64,000 nucleotides of DNA, taken from contig NC_023759.2 in NCBI RefSeq assembly GCF_000499845.2, positions 46,718,672 through 46,782,671 on the forward strand, written 5' to 3'. This DNA is from Phaseolus vulgaris. Taxonomy: Eukaryota > Streptophyta > Magnoliopsida > Fabales > Fabaceae. Every line of letters begins with the position of its first letter. Position 1 is the stretch's first letter. Position numbers and translations under genes: made by a program. Positions 46,971-58,685 of this stretch are shown here, piece by piece. The notes below the pieces were generated by a model that saw nothing but the letters and a program-made list of their open reading frames with translations, was not told the origin of the DNA and searched no databases.

Positions 46971-49900
46971 TTTATTTCTGTTTTTTGGTTTTTGCCCCCT
47001 CCTCCGCTAGGGTTCAGGTTGCGGATGGCGTGGGGGGGAAGCGAATTGGGGGAGAAGAATAATCCATGCGGAGCGGTGCTAAGGTGCGCACCGTGGCGCT
47101 TTCTAATCTTCCTCTGCTTCTGTTGTTGTTGTTGTTGAGGTCATGTGTGAGTGGTAATGGTAATGTGCGTTTGGTGTGGAAGGGAAAGGAGGCGATAAGG
47201 GAGGGAGAGGGAGTGTTTGGCGATTGCAGTTTCTACTTTCCACTTTCCACCACTCAAACACAACTCCACCCTTCAACAAACAACACTATTCCCAATTTTA
47301 TGACCATTACCACTGTGGCATTGTTTAATGGCTAAAAACTGGATTAAATCAGGAATTACAATTAACACTTCTCCTCTTCTTATACTCTCCCCACTCCCCG
47401 CGTATACCATTTTCAAACCCCCGTCTTTTCCTCGCTGAACTGGATTATGCCAAAATCCAAAAATTAAAACTAAAAAAAAAAATTAAGCTCAACAACCAAT
47501 TTTTTCAATTATTTAAACTATTACCATTATGATATACTAGCCCACATTTTACTCAATTTTATGATGATAAAAATTTAATATAAATGTAGAAATAATTTTA
47601 CATATATAAATTATTTTGTATGAGTTGAAATTAAAAAATAAAAATAATAAGTAAAAGAAAAATAATAAATTGATTAAACAATTTTTTTTTTTAGTTTGAG
47701 TCTCTTTTTCTTTTAGTTTTTTCTCTTCTTTCATTAGTAATTTTAGGATGAGAGTGTGATAATGTTTATATTAAGATTAATATTGACTTGATGATAATAA
47801 TAATAGTATAATTGTTTGAAATGGAGTTGTAGAGGATGATTTTTGCAGTGAACAATTTCCTTTCAACTAAATCAACACCACCATCTCGAACCGCTGTGAG
47901 GCACGACCAATGTTCTAAAGGACAAATTATTCATTTAAAATTGTATAGGGGTTTGCAGGTTTAAATTCATTAGGTGCATAATGCAAAACCCCTCCTTGAA
48001 TTGAACTTTCCCTTATAAATGGGCTCATTGGCCTATTATACCAAGACTATTTCTTCCTGCACCTCCATACCTTCTTCTCTCACCTTCATAAATTTCTAAA
48101 TTTCCAAAAATGCCCTTCTATAAAAATTATGAATTATATAATCTGGAAGTCATTTTTCAAATTTATAATTAGCTTCCGGATTATGTAATCCAAAAGCCGT
48201 TCTTCAGATGTATGATTACTTTCCAGATTACATAATCTGGAAGTCTTATTGTTTCTGGATTATGTAATTCGGAAGTCTTTTTTCAAATGTATTTCGGATT
48301 ACATAATCCAAAAATTAATTTATGGAGATGACAAAAAAAGGATAAAAATGTATTTTCATATTGTGTATAATCGGAATTTTTATTTATTTTGATTTATAAC
48401 AACAACATATCAACTCACTGATTTATTTTAACATTTCACGAAAAAATATTTTTTTAACTATTTTGTCATTGAAGAGGAAAAGTAAACAAATCAAGATGAG
48501 AAAATTAGAAAATAGGAACTTCACTTAACACTGTAGGGTTGAGCTGAATTGTTAAGTTAATAATCGAAATAATTGGATTAGGTATCTGATTTGGAAATTT
48601 CTCAACCATGCTAAAACATGAAAAATACTTAGTATTTCCTGAGATTATTTTCACTAAATTATATCGTAATTTTTTAAGTAAATAAATAAAAAATTACGTA
48701 TCATGACTTAATATTTATTACGAAAGCACAATATAATTATGCATGTCAATAATAACATATATTTTATTCTTTTAATTAAATTCATATTTGATTTTTCTTA
48801 ATCTTCTATTTTATTTATTTATTTATTACATATCTAACTAGACAATATTTTATTTCTTAACTGACTCGTTTATTTATAGATTTTACCACCCAAATCTTAT
48901 TATTTCAAACCATTTTTGTCAATCAGCATATTTTACACATATTTTGACATTAAACTTTACTGTTTACACATTTCTACCTTATTTTTTAAAGCATTTTTCA
49001 TTATATATTTTTAAATTTTTTACATATTTAACCATTGTATATAATAATAACAAAATAACACTGTTTAATAAAAAAATGATAAAATAACGTTACACTTTAA
49101 GAATACCAAACATTTTATTATACAAAAATGGTGATAATAAAATGTGCAAATATTAACAAAGATGGTGAAATCTACGCGAAAAAAACAAAAAAGAAAATGA
49201 TACTGAAAATTTTAACGCAAAAATCCTCAACTTGAAAAGTAAAATTCACATGACCTAGTCCAAAAAATGTCTTTACTATGAGAGTATGATTACAATATTG
49301 GTTTCTCTCACTCTCTCAGGATAACACTTAATCTCACCGAAAAAGGATGAAATACAATGTCTTTCTAATTTATAATCTATGGTTGATATTTGTTCTCTTA
49401 TTTCTCTTTATGTTGCTTTTTTCCCTTGCTTGTCTTTCTCTCCTTCACAGGTTCCTTTATATAGAGGACGAGAGAAAAACTTATTCATAAAGAGATAATG
49501 GATAATTAATATTTCTCACATTTTCAAGATACCTTGAAAACACCATCTTCAACTTTATACGTTGAAGTTCAAAATTTTCAAGAGAGATACAATTCCAAAA
49601 CTTTGAAATGTTCATCATTAAGTATTCAATTAATCAATTACCAATATCATTGATCATTTGATCATTATCTCTCACTAAATTAAGAAGAGATTTTCTAACC
49701 ATTACCATTAGTAGAAAAAAAAATTTGTTATGATAAATTTTTTTTAATAAGACAGGGTTTCAACCTATATCTGTTTAACCCTAACACAAGTTGGATTATC
49801 CACGCCATGATATCATTAAGATAGAATAGAGATAAAGTTCCAGTGTTTCTAGCGCAAGGACTCGTTGAAAAAAACACTTAAATAGCCTATAAATAGACCC

Positions 49901-50192
49901 TTGAGAAGGACTAACCCGATCCCATTACTGTTTATTGGGTCTATGCCAAACATTCCCAATAGATCCGCGTTTGCGTCAAGGACAAGTTAAGGCCAGCTTA
50001 GCTTTTAAGAGAATGTTTTTATTTATTTATTTTGATACTTAAAAATATAGTTTTTTTTTTCATTTTTTTTTCTCTTTATCATATTGTATAAAAAAAACTG
50101 TAAAAGTAGTTTTTTTTTTCAATTATACTATTTCCATACAAATCCTTAAAAATGAAATAAAGATAAAGCGTGTTTTTGTAATTAAAAAGAAA
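46971..50192. other. GATL upstream region and spacer
   Basis: 46971-47330 is GC-rich and is the probable 5' leader and promoter of GATL; the plus-strand frame at 47066-47335 lies within it. From 47450 on the sequence is AT-rich. 48120-48315 holds a palindromic repeat cluster (separate entry). TATA-like ctttatatagagg at about 49453 and ctataaatagaccc at about 49896 have no gene behind them. The rest shows nothing recognisable. Confidence 0.45.
48120..48315. repeat. Cluster of short palindromes around ATTATGTAAT / ATTACATAAT
   Basis: Within about 195 bases the motif GGATTATGTAAT or its reverse complement ATTACATAATCC/CTGG occurs about five times in alternating orientation, for example CCAGATTACATAATCTGG (8-base arms). 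The units are linked by aagtc-tttttcaaatgtat. The stretch before it (ttcttcctgcacctcc at 48051-48066) resembles one end of the MITE at 56134. It may be a truncated relative of that element. Confidence 0.6.
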
Positions 50193-50633
50193 TCATGAGA
50201 ACGTGGTAACCATTGTGGTGATACCGTTGGGTGTTGGATCTCGTGGCAGCAGCTGTCCCTGTGCCATAATCAAGGACTTGTACATATGAACGATCATCTT
50301 CTGGTCGTACTCCTTCGGCGGTGGGCCCCTCCCGAAGCCGCCGGTGGTGGAGGTAGAGTCGCCGGCGCCGTAGCCGACGGCAGAGGCACCCATGGAGCTA
50401 GCCAGACCCAGCATCATCCTCATGTAGGCGTCTCTGACCCACAGCACCAACTTCTTCGGGGAAGAGATTTTGCGGATTTTCATCTTACGATTGATCTTTA
50501 TGCGCCATCTTCTTCTTCTGTTATCTCCAAGCTGAACCGTTTCTCTCTCACGTTCTTCCCACCCATGCAGTCTTTGGTATCCCCCTATGCTTCTCCTCCA
50601 GTACTTCTTCAACCCCACAGAGATACCTTCCAT
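50193..50633 (-). CDS. Uncharacterised basic plant protein (146 residues)
   Basis: Starts MEGISVGLKKYWRRSIGGYQ and has no visible intron. It has a very basic middle (NRRRRWRIKINRKMKIRK, about 38-55), then KLVLWVRDAYMRMMLGLASS, a Gly/Ser linker, and a conserved-looking KEYDQKMIVHMYKSLIMAQG near 107-126. I recall similar short proteins in many dicots but no assigned function, and I see no catalytic motif, signal peptide or membrane span. A TATA box (TATATAAAG, 50755-50747) lies about 115 bases upstream of the ATG, which supports a real promoter and this start. An in-frame upstream extension exists but has no ATG. Confidence 0.75.
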   Translation of the reverse strand: MEGISVGLKKYWRRSIGGYQRLHGWEERERETVQLGDNRRRRWRIKINRKMKIRKISSPKKLVLWVRDAYMRMMLGLASSMGASAVGYGAGDSTSTTGGFGRGPPPKEYDQKMIVHMYKSLIMAQGQLLPRDPTPNGITTMVTTFS

Positions 50634-50746
50634 TGCTTTATCCTCTTTCTCTAACTCAAACACAGAATATGTAGACCAAACCAAACAAAAACAGAAGAGA
50701 AAGAGCTAAGAAGGGAAAGCAATGAAGCTTGCCACATGTTGATGCT

Positions 50747-50755
50747 CTTTATATA
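50747..50755 (-). promoter_or_regulatory. TATA box of the 146-residue protein gene
   Basis: TATATAAAG on the minus strand, in the context GCGAGTATATAAAGAGC. The transcription start would fall near 50720, leaving a leader of about 90 bases before the ATG at 50633. Confidence 0.65.
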
Positions 50756-53241
50756 CTCGCTACACAAATAGAATAAACAATAATAATTCTTTCGTATCCA
50801 CTTTTCTCTTACTTTCACCTTATAATTCCTTTTAATAATAAAATATTATATTTAACTAACAAAAATTAATATAAAAAAATTGAAATAAAATAATAATATT
50901 ATTAGTTCTTAAGTAGAATGTGAAAAAAAATATAGTAGCATTCTAGGATAAAAGGAAGGAAGAAAAAGGATAAATAATATACTGTAATTGAATAAGAGAT
51001 AAATGATGTAATGGATAAATAAACCAACATTTTCAATTATTCAACAGTTTTTAAAATCTTATTTTTTATCTTATTTTTGTTCGGAAAAAAACACTAAATG
51101 CACAGACTTAAATCCATGCGTTCATTAAGCTAATATCAGTAGTTTGGTGAGAACAGCTATCTAGTATAATGTTTACGTCACGTAACATTTAATAATAATG
51201 ATGATAAAAGTGTTATTATTATTAGTTCCTAGCTATACACTTGAAGTTAATGCATACTTGTGATGGTTCCAAACCGAAGATTCATCAGAATTTGTTTTCG
51301 TGTTCTAAAAAGATTGTGCGTATCAATGTTTTAATTCATTGCATGAAAGGAGGAGAAATTATAAATAATAAGTATGAGAAAAGAGTGGTTGTTTGTGTAG
51401 TGAATGTTAAATCAAGTATACCTACTTGCACTTGTCTATCTAAAGAAGTTATAATTTGAGGATGCATCCTCTTTTTTTTTTTTTTTCTCTCTTTCATTCT
51501 TTTGGAAAGGAAGAAAGTCATTTAATTAAAGAAGCCCCTACAAACTTTTATATCGATTTATGCATAATTTTTAATATAAGTATGATATTATACCTAAAAG
51601 TTTTAGTACAACTTACACATTTTTCACTAATATACCCATTTATCTTTTCCTTTATTTGTTTTTATTGATGATAAGAATGTATAATCCTTAATGAAAACCT
51701 TAAAGGTATTCTACGTGGATAACGAGGTGGGGTAGCTTAAAGTTGACTTTTTGAAGGTTATCTTCCTTCATATGTTCCTCCGTCTTTCAGCTGGTGGTTG
51801 AGGAGACGACATTTTCATATTTTCGCCCATAAGTCCTTGTCATTTTTTATAAGTTTTTTTTTGGAAAAAAATCATTAAGTAATATTTTAAAATAAATATA
51901 TTCTAATATTTAAGAAAAAACTTATCGGTTGTGGATAATTTTTAATTAAATAAAGCTTGAAAAGAAAAGTGGGAAGGCACCTGTAAATGAATTAATGTTT
52001 TGCGCATAGTGTAGGTATAAGTGTATAAATGTGGTCGGCATGCATGTGGAGGTATCAATTAATTTCCACCGAGTTACTTTGCTTTTATTAATTACATCAT
52101 ATCTGCAAACCAGATTAACCAGTTTCCAATAAATGCCTTCCTCCAAAAATATTCTTACACTAGTAATATTTGTTAGGACTGAAAATCACTGCAAAAACAC
52201 CATTTACCACATTATATTTATTTTTACACCAATTTTATAATTTTTTCTCTTTCTATATCAGTTATAAAAATATTATTAATTATCATTTCAACTTGAGTTT
52301 CTCCATCATTCTCCTTTTTTAATTTTTTTTTTTTTAAAGTTCTTGTTCTTCTTGTAACAACACTTTATGAAAGCTATTCCCGTAAAAGTGTTGTGTTTTC
52401 TGTTATATTTATTACACTTACTTCCAGCAGTTGCGGTGATTAATTGAGTTGACATTGACGGAGACTATGGTGTTTACATGGTCATGTTAATTAATAGCAA
52501 AACATCACTACAATACAAAAGTTAATTAAAAAGTCTTATATACTGCTATTATGAGTCAATAACTGGTTCCTTATTCTTGTCTATATGTACTTTATTCCAT
52601 ACAAAATAAACTATCAGAATTAAAGTTGTAGTATAATAAATTTAGCTAAATAATACCGACATTTAGATTAAGTCAGAATTCTCCAAATATAAATATATTT
52701 TCTAGGTAGAGTACGTTTGAACGAGTATTTTCATAAATATTTTTAAAAATTAAAACTAAAATTTGATCACATATGATTTGGTCAATTAAGATTAAAGACG
52801 AATATATGTGCTTGAACTTGCTATCTAATTAAACTCTTAGTACTCCTAATATTTTGTAAATGTTCTACATTTATGACCAAATTTTACTCTTTAACTTTTG
52901 TTAGAAAGTTTTATTTTCTATACCAATTATAAAAATAATAAAAAAACTGTTATAAAAACTTCTTTAAAGAACTCATATTACACAATTTTTATAACTCTTT
53001 CTATGACAATTATACAAGAACCGTGTGTGTAATTGTTTTTAAAAATTGTTTGTTTTAATAATTTTCTTACCTACATAATATATTTCTTGGATGACAAATA
53101 AAATGTTTATTTAGATATTTTCAAATAAAACAAAAGGTTAAATATACTGTGGACAGTTAAATGTGTAGGTGGGAAGCTTAACACACTATTTTTATCCTAT
53201 TATTACTACTAATTATTTTTTACATTTATTATTAATATTAC
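50756..53241. other. AT-rich spacer
   Basis: About 2.5 kb with no supportable gene. Poly-T runs occur at about 51473-51486 and 52327-52336. The frames at 51241-51668 and 51946-52146 lack domains or splice context. Nothing else was recognised. Confidence 0.5.
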
Positions 53242-53810
53242 TGTACCGGTGACGGTCGGACGACTGATTACATGTCTCAGTTTCTATCATTGGGCTGACC
53301 GATATCATGGTCCGCTTCAATGGGTCGACCGACATCTCAAATCCAGGTACGCTCAAGCAGAGTTAGTGAAGCTAAGTGTATTGGCGAGAGTTGAACGACT
53401 GATTACATGTCTCAGCCTCCATCACTGGACCGACCGACATCACGGTCTGCTTTAATGGGTCAACCGACATTTCAATTTCAGTTACACTTAAATAGAATCA
53501 ATGAAGTTAATTCACGATTAAGGACTAGGTAAAGTAGCCATAAACGCAATCCAACTCCCTAATCTGACCTAATAAAAAAAGTTCACTAAGGTAATATAAA
53601 TAGCACACATATCATCATCAGATACAGTACTCTGACAATCGAGTGTTGAATACCTTTACTGACTTGAGCGTCGAAGTGTCGTCTACAGATACCTTTATTC
53701 GATATTTACGAGAAGGCCGAAAGCCGAGGAGTATAGATTACGAGAAGACCGAGAAATAAAGCGAGTAGAGGTGAGGAAAAAAGTGAACGACCGACTAAGG
53801 AGAAGTTACA
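53242..53810 (+). mobile_element. Solo-LTR-like fossil related to the Tat LTR
   Basis: Begins TGTACCGGTGACGGTCGG, like the start of the Tat LTR in element orientation (TGTACGGGATGACCGACC). It has a TATA region, GGTAATATAAATAGCAC, at about 53591-53607, and 50-80 bases later TACTGACTTGAGCGTCGAAGTG (two pieces joined) and a cag-atacc stretch, in the same order as the Tat LTR. The first part holds two copies of a 135-base unit (starting CGACTGATTACATGTCTCAG at 53261 and 53396). The right end is not clear and no second LTR or coding remnant was found. Confidence 0.6.
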
Positions 53811-54903
53811 TAAATTTGAAAGTTTATTTGGATTCCAAGGATCTAACTCTCAGTTATACCATCACTATAGAGAAGACATTTAAACTATATTATTTTTCAC
53901 TAGAACTGAAGGATAATGAGAGACAATTGGGCATCTATTTCCATGTTTATTATTTTAAATTTTTAAAAACTTTCAAGTAAATATGCAGATTATTGTTGCT
54001 ATAAAAGACTTCCTCATATGAGAAGAAACTAGGACCTGATTTAGTACGCCTCATATGTGAAGAAACCAGGACCTGATTTAGTACGCTAGTGGACAACAGA
54101 GTTCCACCCTTATTTAATTTTATTAATATAATAAAGTATTTGTCATTTTAAATTTAATTTTATTAATATAATAAAGTATTTGTCATTTTAAATTTAATTT
54201 TATTAATATAATAAAGTATTTTTCATTTTAAATGAGATCAGACACTGCACTCTATTTTTATTTTCTCCTTTCAATTTTAATTCATCTAAAAGTAAATAAA
54301 ATAATTTCATTTTCAATTACTCTAAATTCCATTTTTTATTTATTTTTATTTCAACTCCTCATTCAAATTATTTCTCTATATTAAATTTCTATCATTATAA
54401 AAATTAAATAAAAAACAATTATAAAAATTAAATAAAAGACAAAAATACAGGCGCAAGATACTATTAATTTTCTTAATATATCTCTAAATATTGTTATTTT
54501 AATATTTTAAAATATATTTAATTACAAATTTATTTTTTATTATATTTTTATTTCAAAATTCTTAATTTATCTGACATAAAACAATTTATAATATCATTTT
54601 TGTTTTAATAATATAACGGAACGTCCATATCATTTCTATAGATTGTGAAAGTATCATTTTTGTTTTAATGATATAACGGAGTGTACATATAATTTCTATT
54701 CAATATACTCATCAATTTTTTTAACAATTTATATTTCAATTAAATATTTTATTATTAAAAACATTTGTAATATGATTGTTTCTTTAAAAGAGGGTTGTTA
54801 TTTTACAAATGGTGAATTTTTGTCAAGAGAGTATTATGTGCACACTCAACTTCTCTTATTTCAGTATGATTAAAATAAGTACACATTTGATTTGCTATGA
54901 TTC
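53811..54903. other. Spacer with two short tandem repeats
   Basis: 54012-54085 holds two copies of a ~37-base unit (cctcatatgWgaagaaac then aggacctgatttagtacg). 54113-54232 holds three copies of a 40-base AT-rich unit starting tttaattttattaatata, nearly identical. Further on, 54590-54640 and 54650-54700 share a tatcatttttgttttaat segment. No gene was found. Confidence 0.7.
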
Positions 54904-55679
54904 TCAGAATTCCTCCCCACGAAGAGCCCTCAGAACCCTCGAATGAGGTGCATCAGGGTCACCGCACATGGCCCGTTGCCGCCACATCTCCGCGGCCCTC
55001 AGCAGCGTCTCCTCCGCTGTCTCCATCTGCTCCGGTAGCCACCCAATGACATCGACGCCTCGTCCAGAATCTGCAGTCTTATGAGAGGCTCGAGATATCG
55101 GCTTCCGTGAATCCACGAACTCTATCTCCGATAAGGGAGATGCTTTATGGTGCTTATAGTAATCTTTATCGTCCTCTTTTCCTTTGTTTTCATCCTCCGG
55201 CCACGGACTTCCATCAAGGCCAGCACAGCTCAAATCTTCAAAACCTTTCCAACTATGCTCCCGTTTCTGCTGAATGTTTGGGTCCAATCGCTGGTTCACC
55301 CCCTCGCTCTTCAGTTTCGGGAAAGGTTCACATGGAGATTTTGGAGACTTCAACATCTCGTGTGCTTTGCTTGCTCTGCGTTCTGTTTCAGCAATCTCGG
55401 CATTCTTAGCATTATCATTTGTACTTATACCCTGCAATACGCATACCAAAAGTACGTGAAAATTTGAAACCCTTCGAGACAGAGAGAATGAATGTTATCA
55501 CTTACTTGGGGTTGTCCCCTGTGAACTCTTGGCCCAGCTTCTTGTTCCCCGGAATGAATTTCAGGGTCTGCAGTTCGACTTCGAGTGCCGGAGCAAAATC
55601 CACGTTTTAGAGTAAAACGAGTGGTTGATGATAACGCAGAAGAAGCTCTTCTTGTTGCTTCTACCAATCTTGACTGCAT
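54904..55679 (-). CDS. Uncharacterised protein, probably mitochondrial
   Basis: Two exons on the minus strand, 55679-55506 and 55431-54904, joined at a perfect donor (CAA|GTAAGTG) and a TTGCAG acceptor, encode 233 residues. The N-terminus MQSRLVEATRRASSALSSTTRFTLKRGFCSG is rich in Arg and Ser, lacks acidic residues except one Glu, and ends in a FCSG cleavage-like site. It looks like a mitochondrial presequence. The rest is hydrophilic; the C-terminus, with GWLPEQMETAEETLLRAAEMW and a closing HSRVLRALRGEEF, looks conserved and helical. I know no function for this family. The start is the only ATG before the presequence. Confidence 0.75.
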
Positions 55680-58600
55680 CGCAACGTTGTTGCTTTGTTT
55701 CTATGCCTTGTCTTTGTTTTTGGACTTAAAACTGTTTGGGACACCTTGACATCAACTTAAGATTTAATGGGATTGGATTGCACCATAGCTACAGCGAAAA
55801 AAGAGAAAAAAAGAATGTGAGGGACGTTCTGGAAATCCTGCGACACGTGTTCTGGTTTTGACGTGATAATGTTTATCTGTTGCCACGTGTAATGTGTGTC
55901 TAAATTAAGAGAAGCACACTAGAAGGAAGCACATTTTCCTAGAATGCTCCATTTTTTTGTCGGAAAATTAACACTACTAAGAAAATGGTATGATGAAAAC
56001 CGATGTTGGTTTGGGCTATCTAACAGTTTTGTGTCAGCCCAAACTTGGTTACATTGATTAATTTTTTTAATTTGGAATGAATTTTGTGTTTAGATCAGCC
56101 CAAGAGAAATGAACAGCAAACAGACTGAATGAAGGCAATTTCTTTCTCAACCATATCAATTCTAACTTGCACCCTATCATTTTCTCAAATTTCCAAAATT
56201 ATCCTATCATTGTTAGAATTGATATGGTGCAGGGGAAATTGCCCTGAATGAAAACGTTAACGTTTGTTTACACAAAAAAAATATAATTACCACTAATTCA
56301 CACAAAAAGTAACAATAACCTCAACTGAAATAGATATAATCAAACTATAGTTTCCAGTCCAGTACATGAAATTCCCATTATCAAATCTAATCAACATTTC
56401 CTTTGGATAATAATTTTATAAATTTTAAAATATTTAAATATATTAAACTTGAATGGATCATATTTCAATTTTTTTTTATAAATATTCTATTTGCATATAG
56501 CAATTCAAATTTCAAGAATTTTAATTTTCTTAGATAAAATATTTTAATTATCAATAAATACAAAAAAATATTTAAATAGTTGTTAAATTTAAAAATATTA
56601 ATATTAATTTTTTAGTCAATTTTTATTGATGTCAGTTTTCGGACAAAGTTTTTTCAAAACTATTTGCAAAATAATTTCTCCATTAATAGATAACTGATAT
56701 TATTTTCTATTGATATCAATCATAATTATTTAGATTATCATCTATCAAAATTGGTTTTTATGACGTTGATGGTTGAGAATATTTTTTCCAATTTTTATTA
56801 TCAATTGAAAAATTCTTCATTTGATATTGGTAAAAACTAATCCTAGTTAGTCTGACTAAAACTTTTTCGTTAATATCCGGAATAAAAATCATAATAAAAT
56901 ATTAATAAAAAATAACATGTGTGAATAATATGTGTCTATGATAAAAAAAATCTCTGTAAACATAGACAAAAATTAATAAAAAATTGTAACAATTTAAATC
57001 ATAATAAAACTTCAATCAACATCAATAAATGGACTTTAATTGACATCGAGAATTATTTTATTAATGTTTTAGTTTTAGTTAAGTCACATAATCAAAGTTT
57101 ATCAAAGAATAAATTACAAAGATATGAGAATATGAAAAAAAAATCAAATTCTTATTTATTATGTTGAATTTAAATTCTCTATTTTAAGTAATTGAATTAT
57201 TCAAATAAAAATTTTAGAACTTTTAATAATTTGTAAAAATTCCTTAAGTTATATGAATTTTAAATTCTATATAAAATAAACTATTTTCTTAAAAGTTCGT
57301 ATTAAAAAAGGTCTGTGAAGCAAGCATATCAGTTATGAAATATTTCATAAAACTAAAAGAATTAAAATCCAAAATAATTAAATAATCTATTTAAATTTTA
57401 AAATAATCAAAAGTTGACTCAATAAATACTATTCGTCCAAAAAAAATATCACACCACCATCGTTTAAAGTTGAAGTCTATAAGCTAAAAATATATCAGAC
57501 TCAAGCAACTGTTCATGAATAACACACAGCAACCACCACCGATGAATTTGATCACTACTTTTTTTTTTTGGTTAAAATATATAAATTGTTTCTGCCTCTC
57601 ATTAATTTAAATTTAATATAGAAACTAAATATTTTTTATAAAATTAATTTTAGTTCATAAAACATAATTAAGACATACGTTTAAATTACTTCATCTTCAA
57701 ATGTGTTTTTTTATCGGGAAAAAAAATTAATGAAAGATCTTTCTCGTATCTTATAAACAAATTTGCACCAATTCTTTTATATTACTTTTTATTTTAGATT
57801 GACTTGATCGTACATAAGTATTTATTATTTATTTTATTTTACAAATATATTATATGAATTAAAATAAAACAATGTAATTATTATGTACACATAGACTTGG
57901 GGAAACTTCTTGAACTTCAAGGGAAATTTTGACCTACTAATGGGAAGAGGTGGTACCATCTAAAGTAGACCAACCATATTCTCGATAAAATGTGATCCCA
58001 TTGAATAAAGAAACTAAAAGTTTCCCTTGTTTCAAATAAAACATATATTTATTTCAAGCTCGAATTTAAACTCATTTATTATTATTTAATGAAATAATAT
58101 CACAAAAATACTATTTAATGAAAGGTATCAAGTACACTCTAACCCCTATTCTGAATTATAGTAATTCTTCTCTCACAGAAAATTTCTTTGCAAGAACTAT
58201 CTAAGTGTTGTTCATCACAACTTAGAAATACCCATTTCGTCATCCAAAATTTCGGTAACAACATAAAATATATACAAAAATTAAATATTTAATAAATTTT
58301 GTTAAATAGAAATGTTAAATGTTTTATTTAAAGTAAAAGCATGGAATTTGAGAATAAGAAAATTCAGAACCAAAATTATATTTAAGAATAGTAAGATATC
58401 GATATTAACATATTTTATAATATATAAATGGAGGCAAACCATTATCTTATAAATTATTTTTATAAAATTAAATTAAATTTAAAATTAATATTAATATTAA
58501 TAGTATCCATATCTTTTTTATAAGAAGAAAAAGAAAAGAAAACTTTCCCTAACATAATAGCGCCTTAACATCCTAAACGATGTGGTACGTGTCCAAAGTT

Positions 58601-58685
58601 ATGTATTTTATCATCTCCGACAGCTATATTCATACTAATGCTGAACTATTATTTTCTACTTTTCTTTCTCTTCTCAACACAAATC
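55680..58685. other. AT-rich spacer
   Basis: 55680-55900 is the upstream flank of the gene ending at 54904 on the minus strand. A Mutator-type MITE lies at 56134-56243. 56600-57080 has repeated ttattgatgtcagt / ttgacatcgaga-like segments in both orientations and may be a decayed foldback element, but I could not define its ends. No coding region was recognised. Confidence 0.45.
56134..56243. mobile_element. 110-bp Mutator-type MITE with 9-bp target duplication
   Basis: The left end starts GGCAATTTC and runs to CCATATCAATTCTAAC (56151-56166). The right end is its reverse complement, GTTAGAATTGATATGG ... GAAATTGCC (56212-56243). The inner 16-base arms are perfect and the outer 9 bases are also inverted, so the terminal repeats span about 32 bases. 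The element is flanked on both sides by CTGAATGAA (56125-56133 and 56244-56252), a perfect 9-base direct repeat. A 9-bp duplication with long terminal inverted repeats is the mark of Mutator-like elements. There is no coding capacity, so mobilisation would need an autonomous partner. Confidence 0.85.

Noticed and set aside
47066..47335. Plus-strand frame with a Leu-rich, signal-like N-terminus upstream of GATL
   Set aside because: The Leu run comes from a (ttg)n/(ctt)n stretch in the GC-rich leader of the opposite-strand GATL gene; nothing behind it looks conserved.
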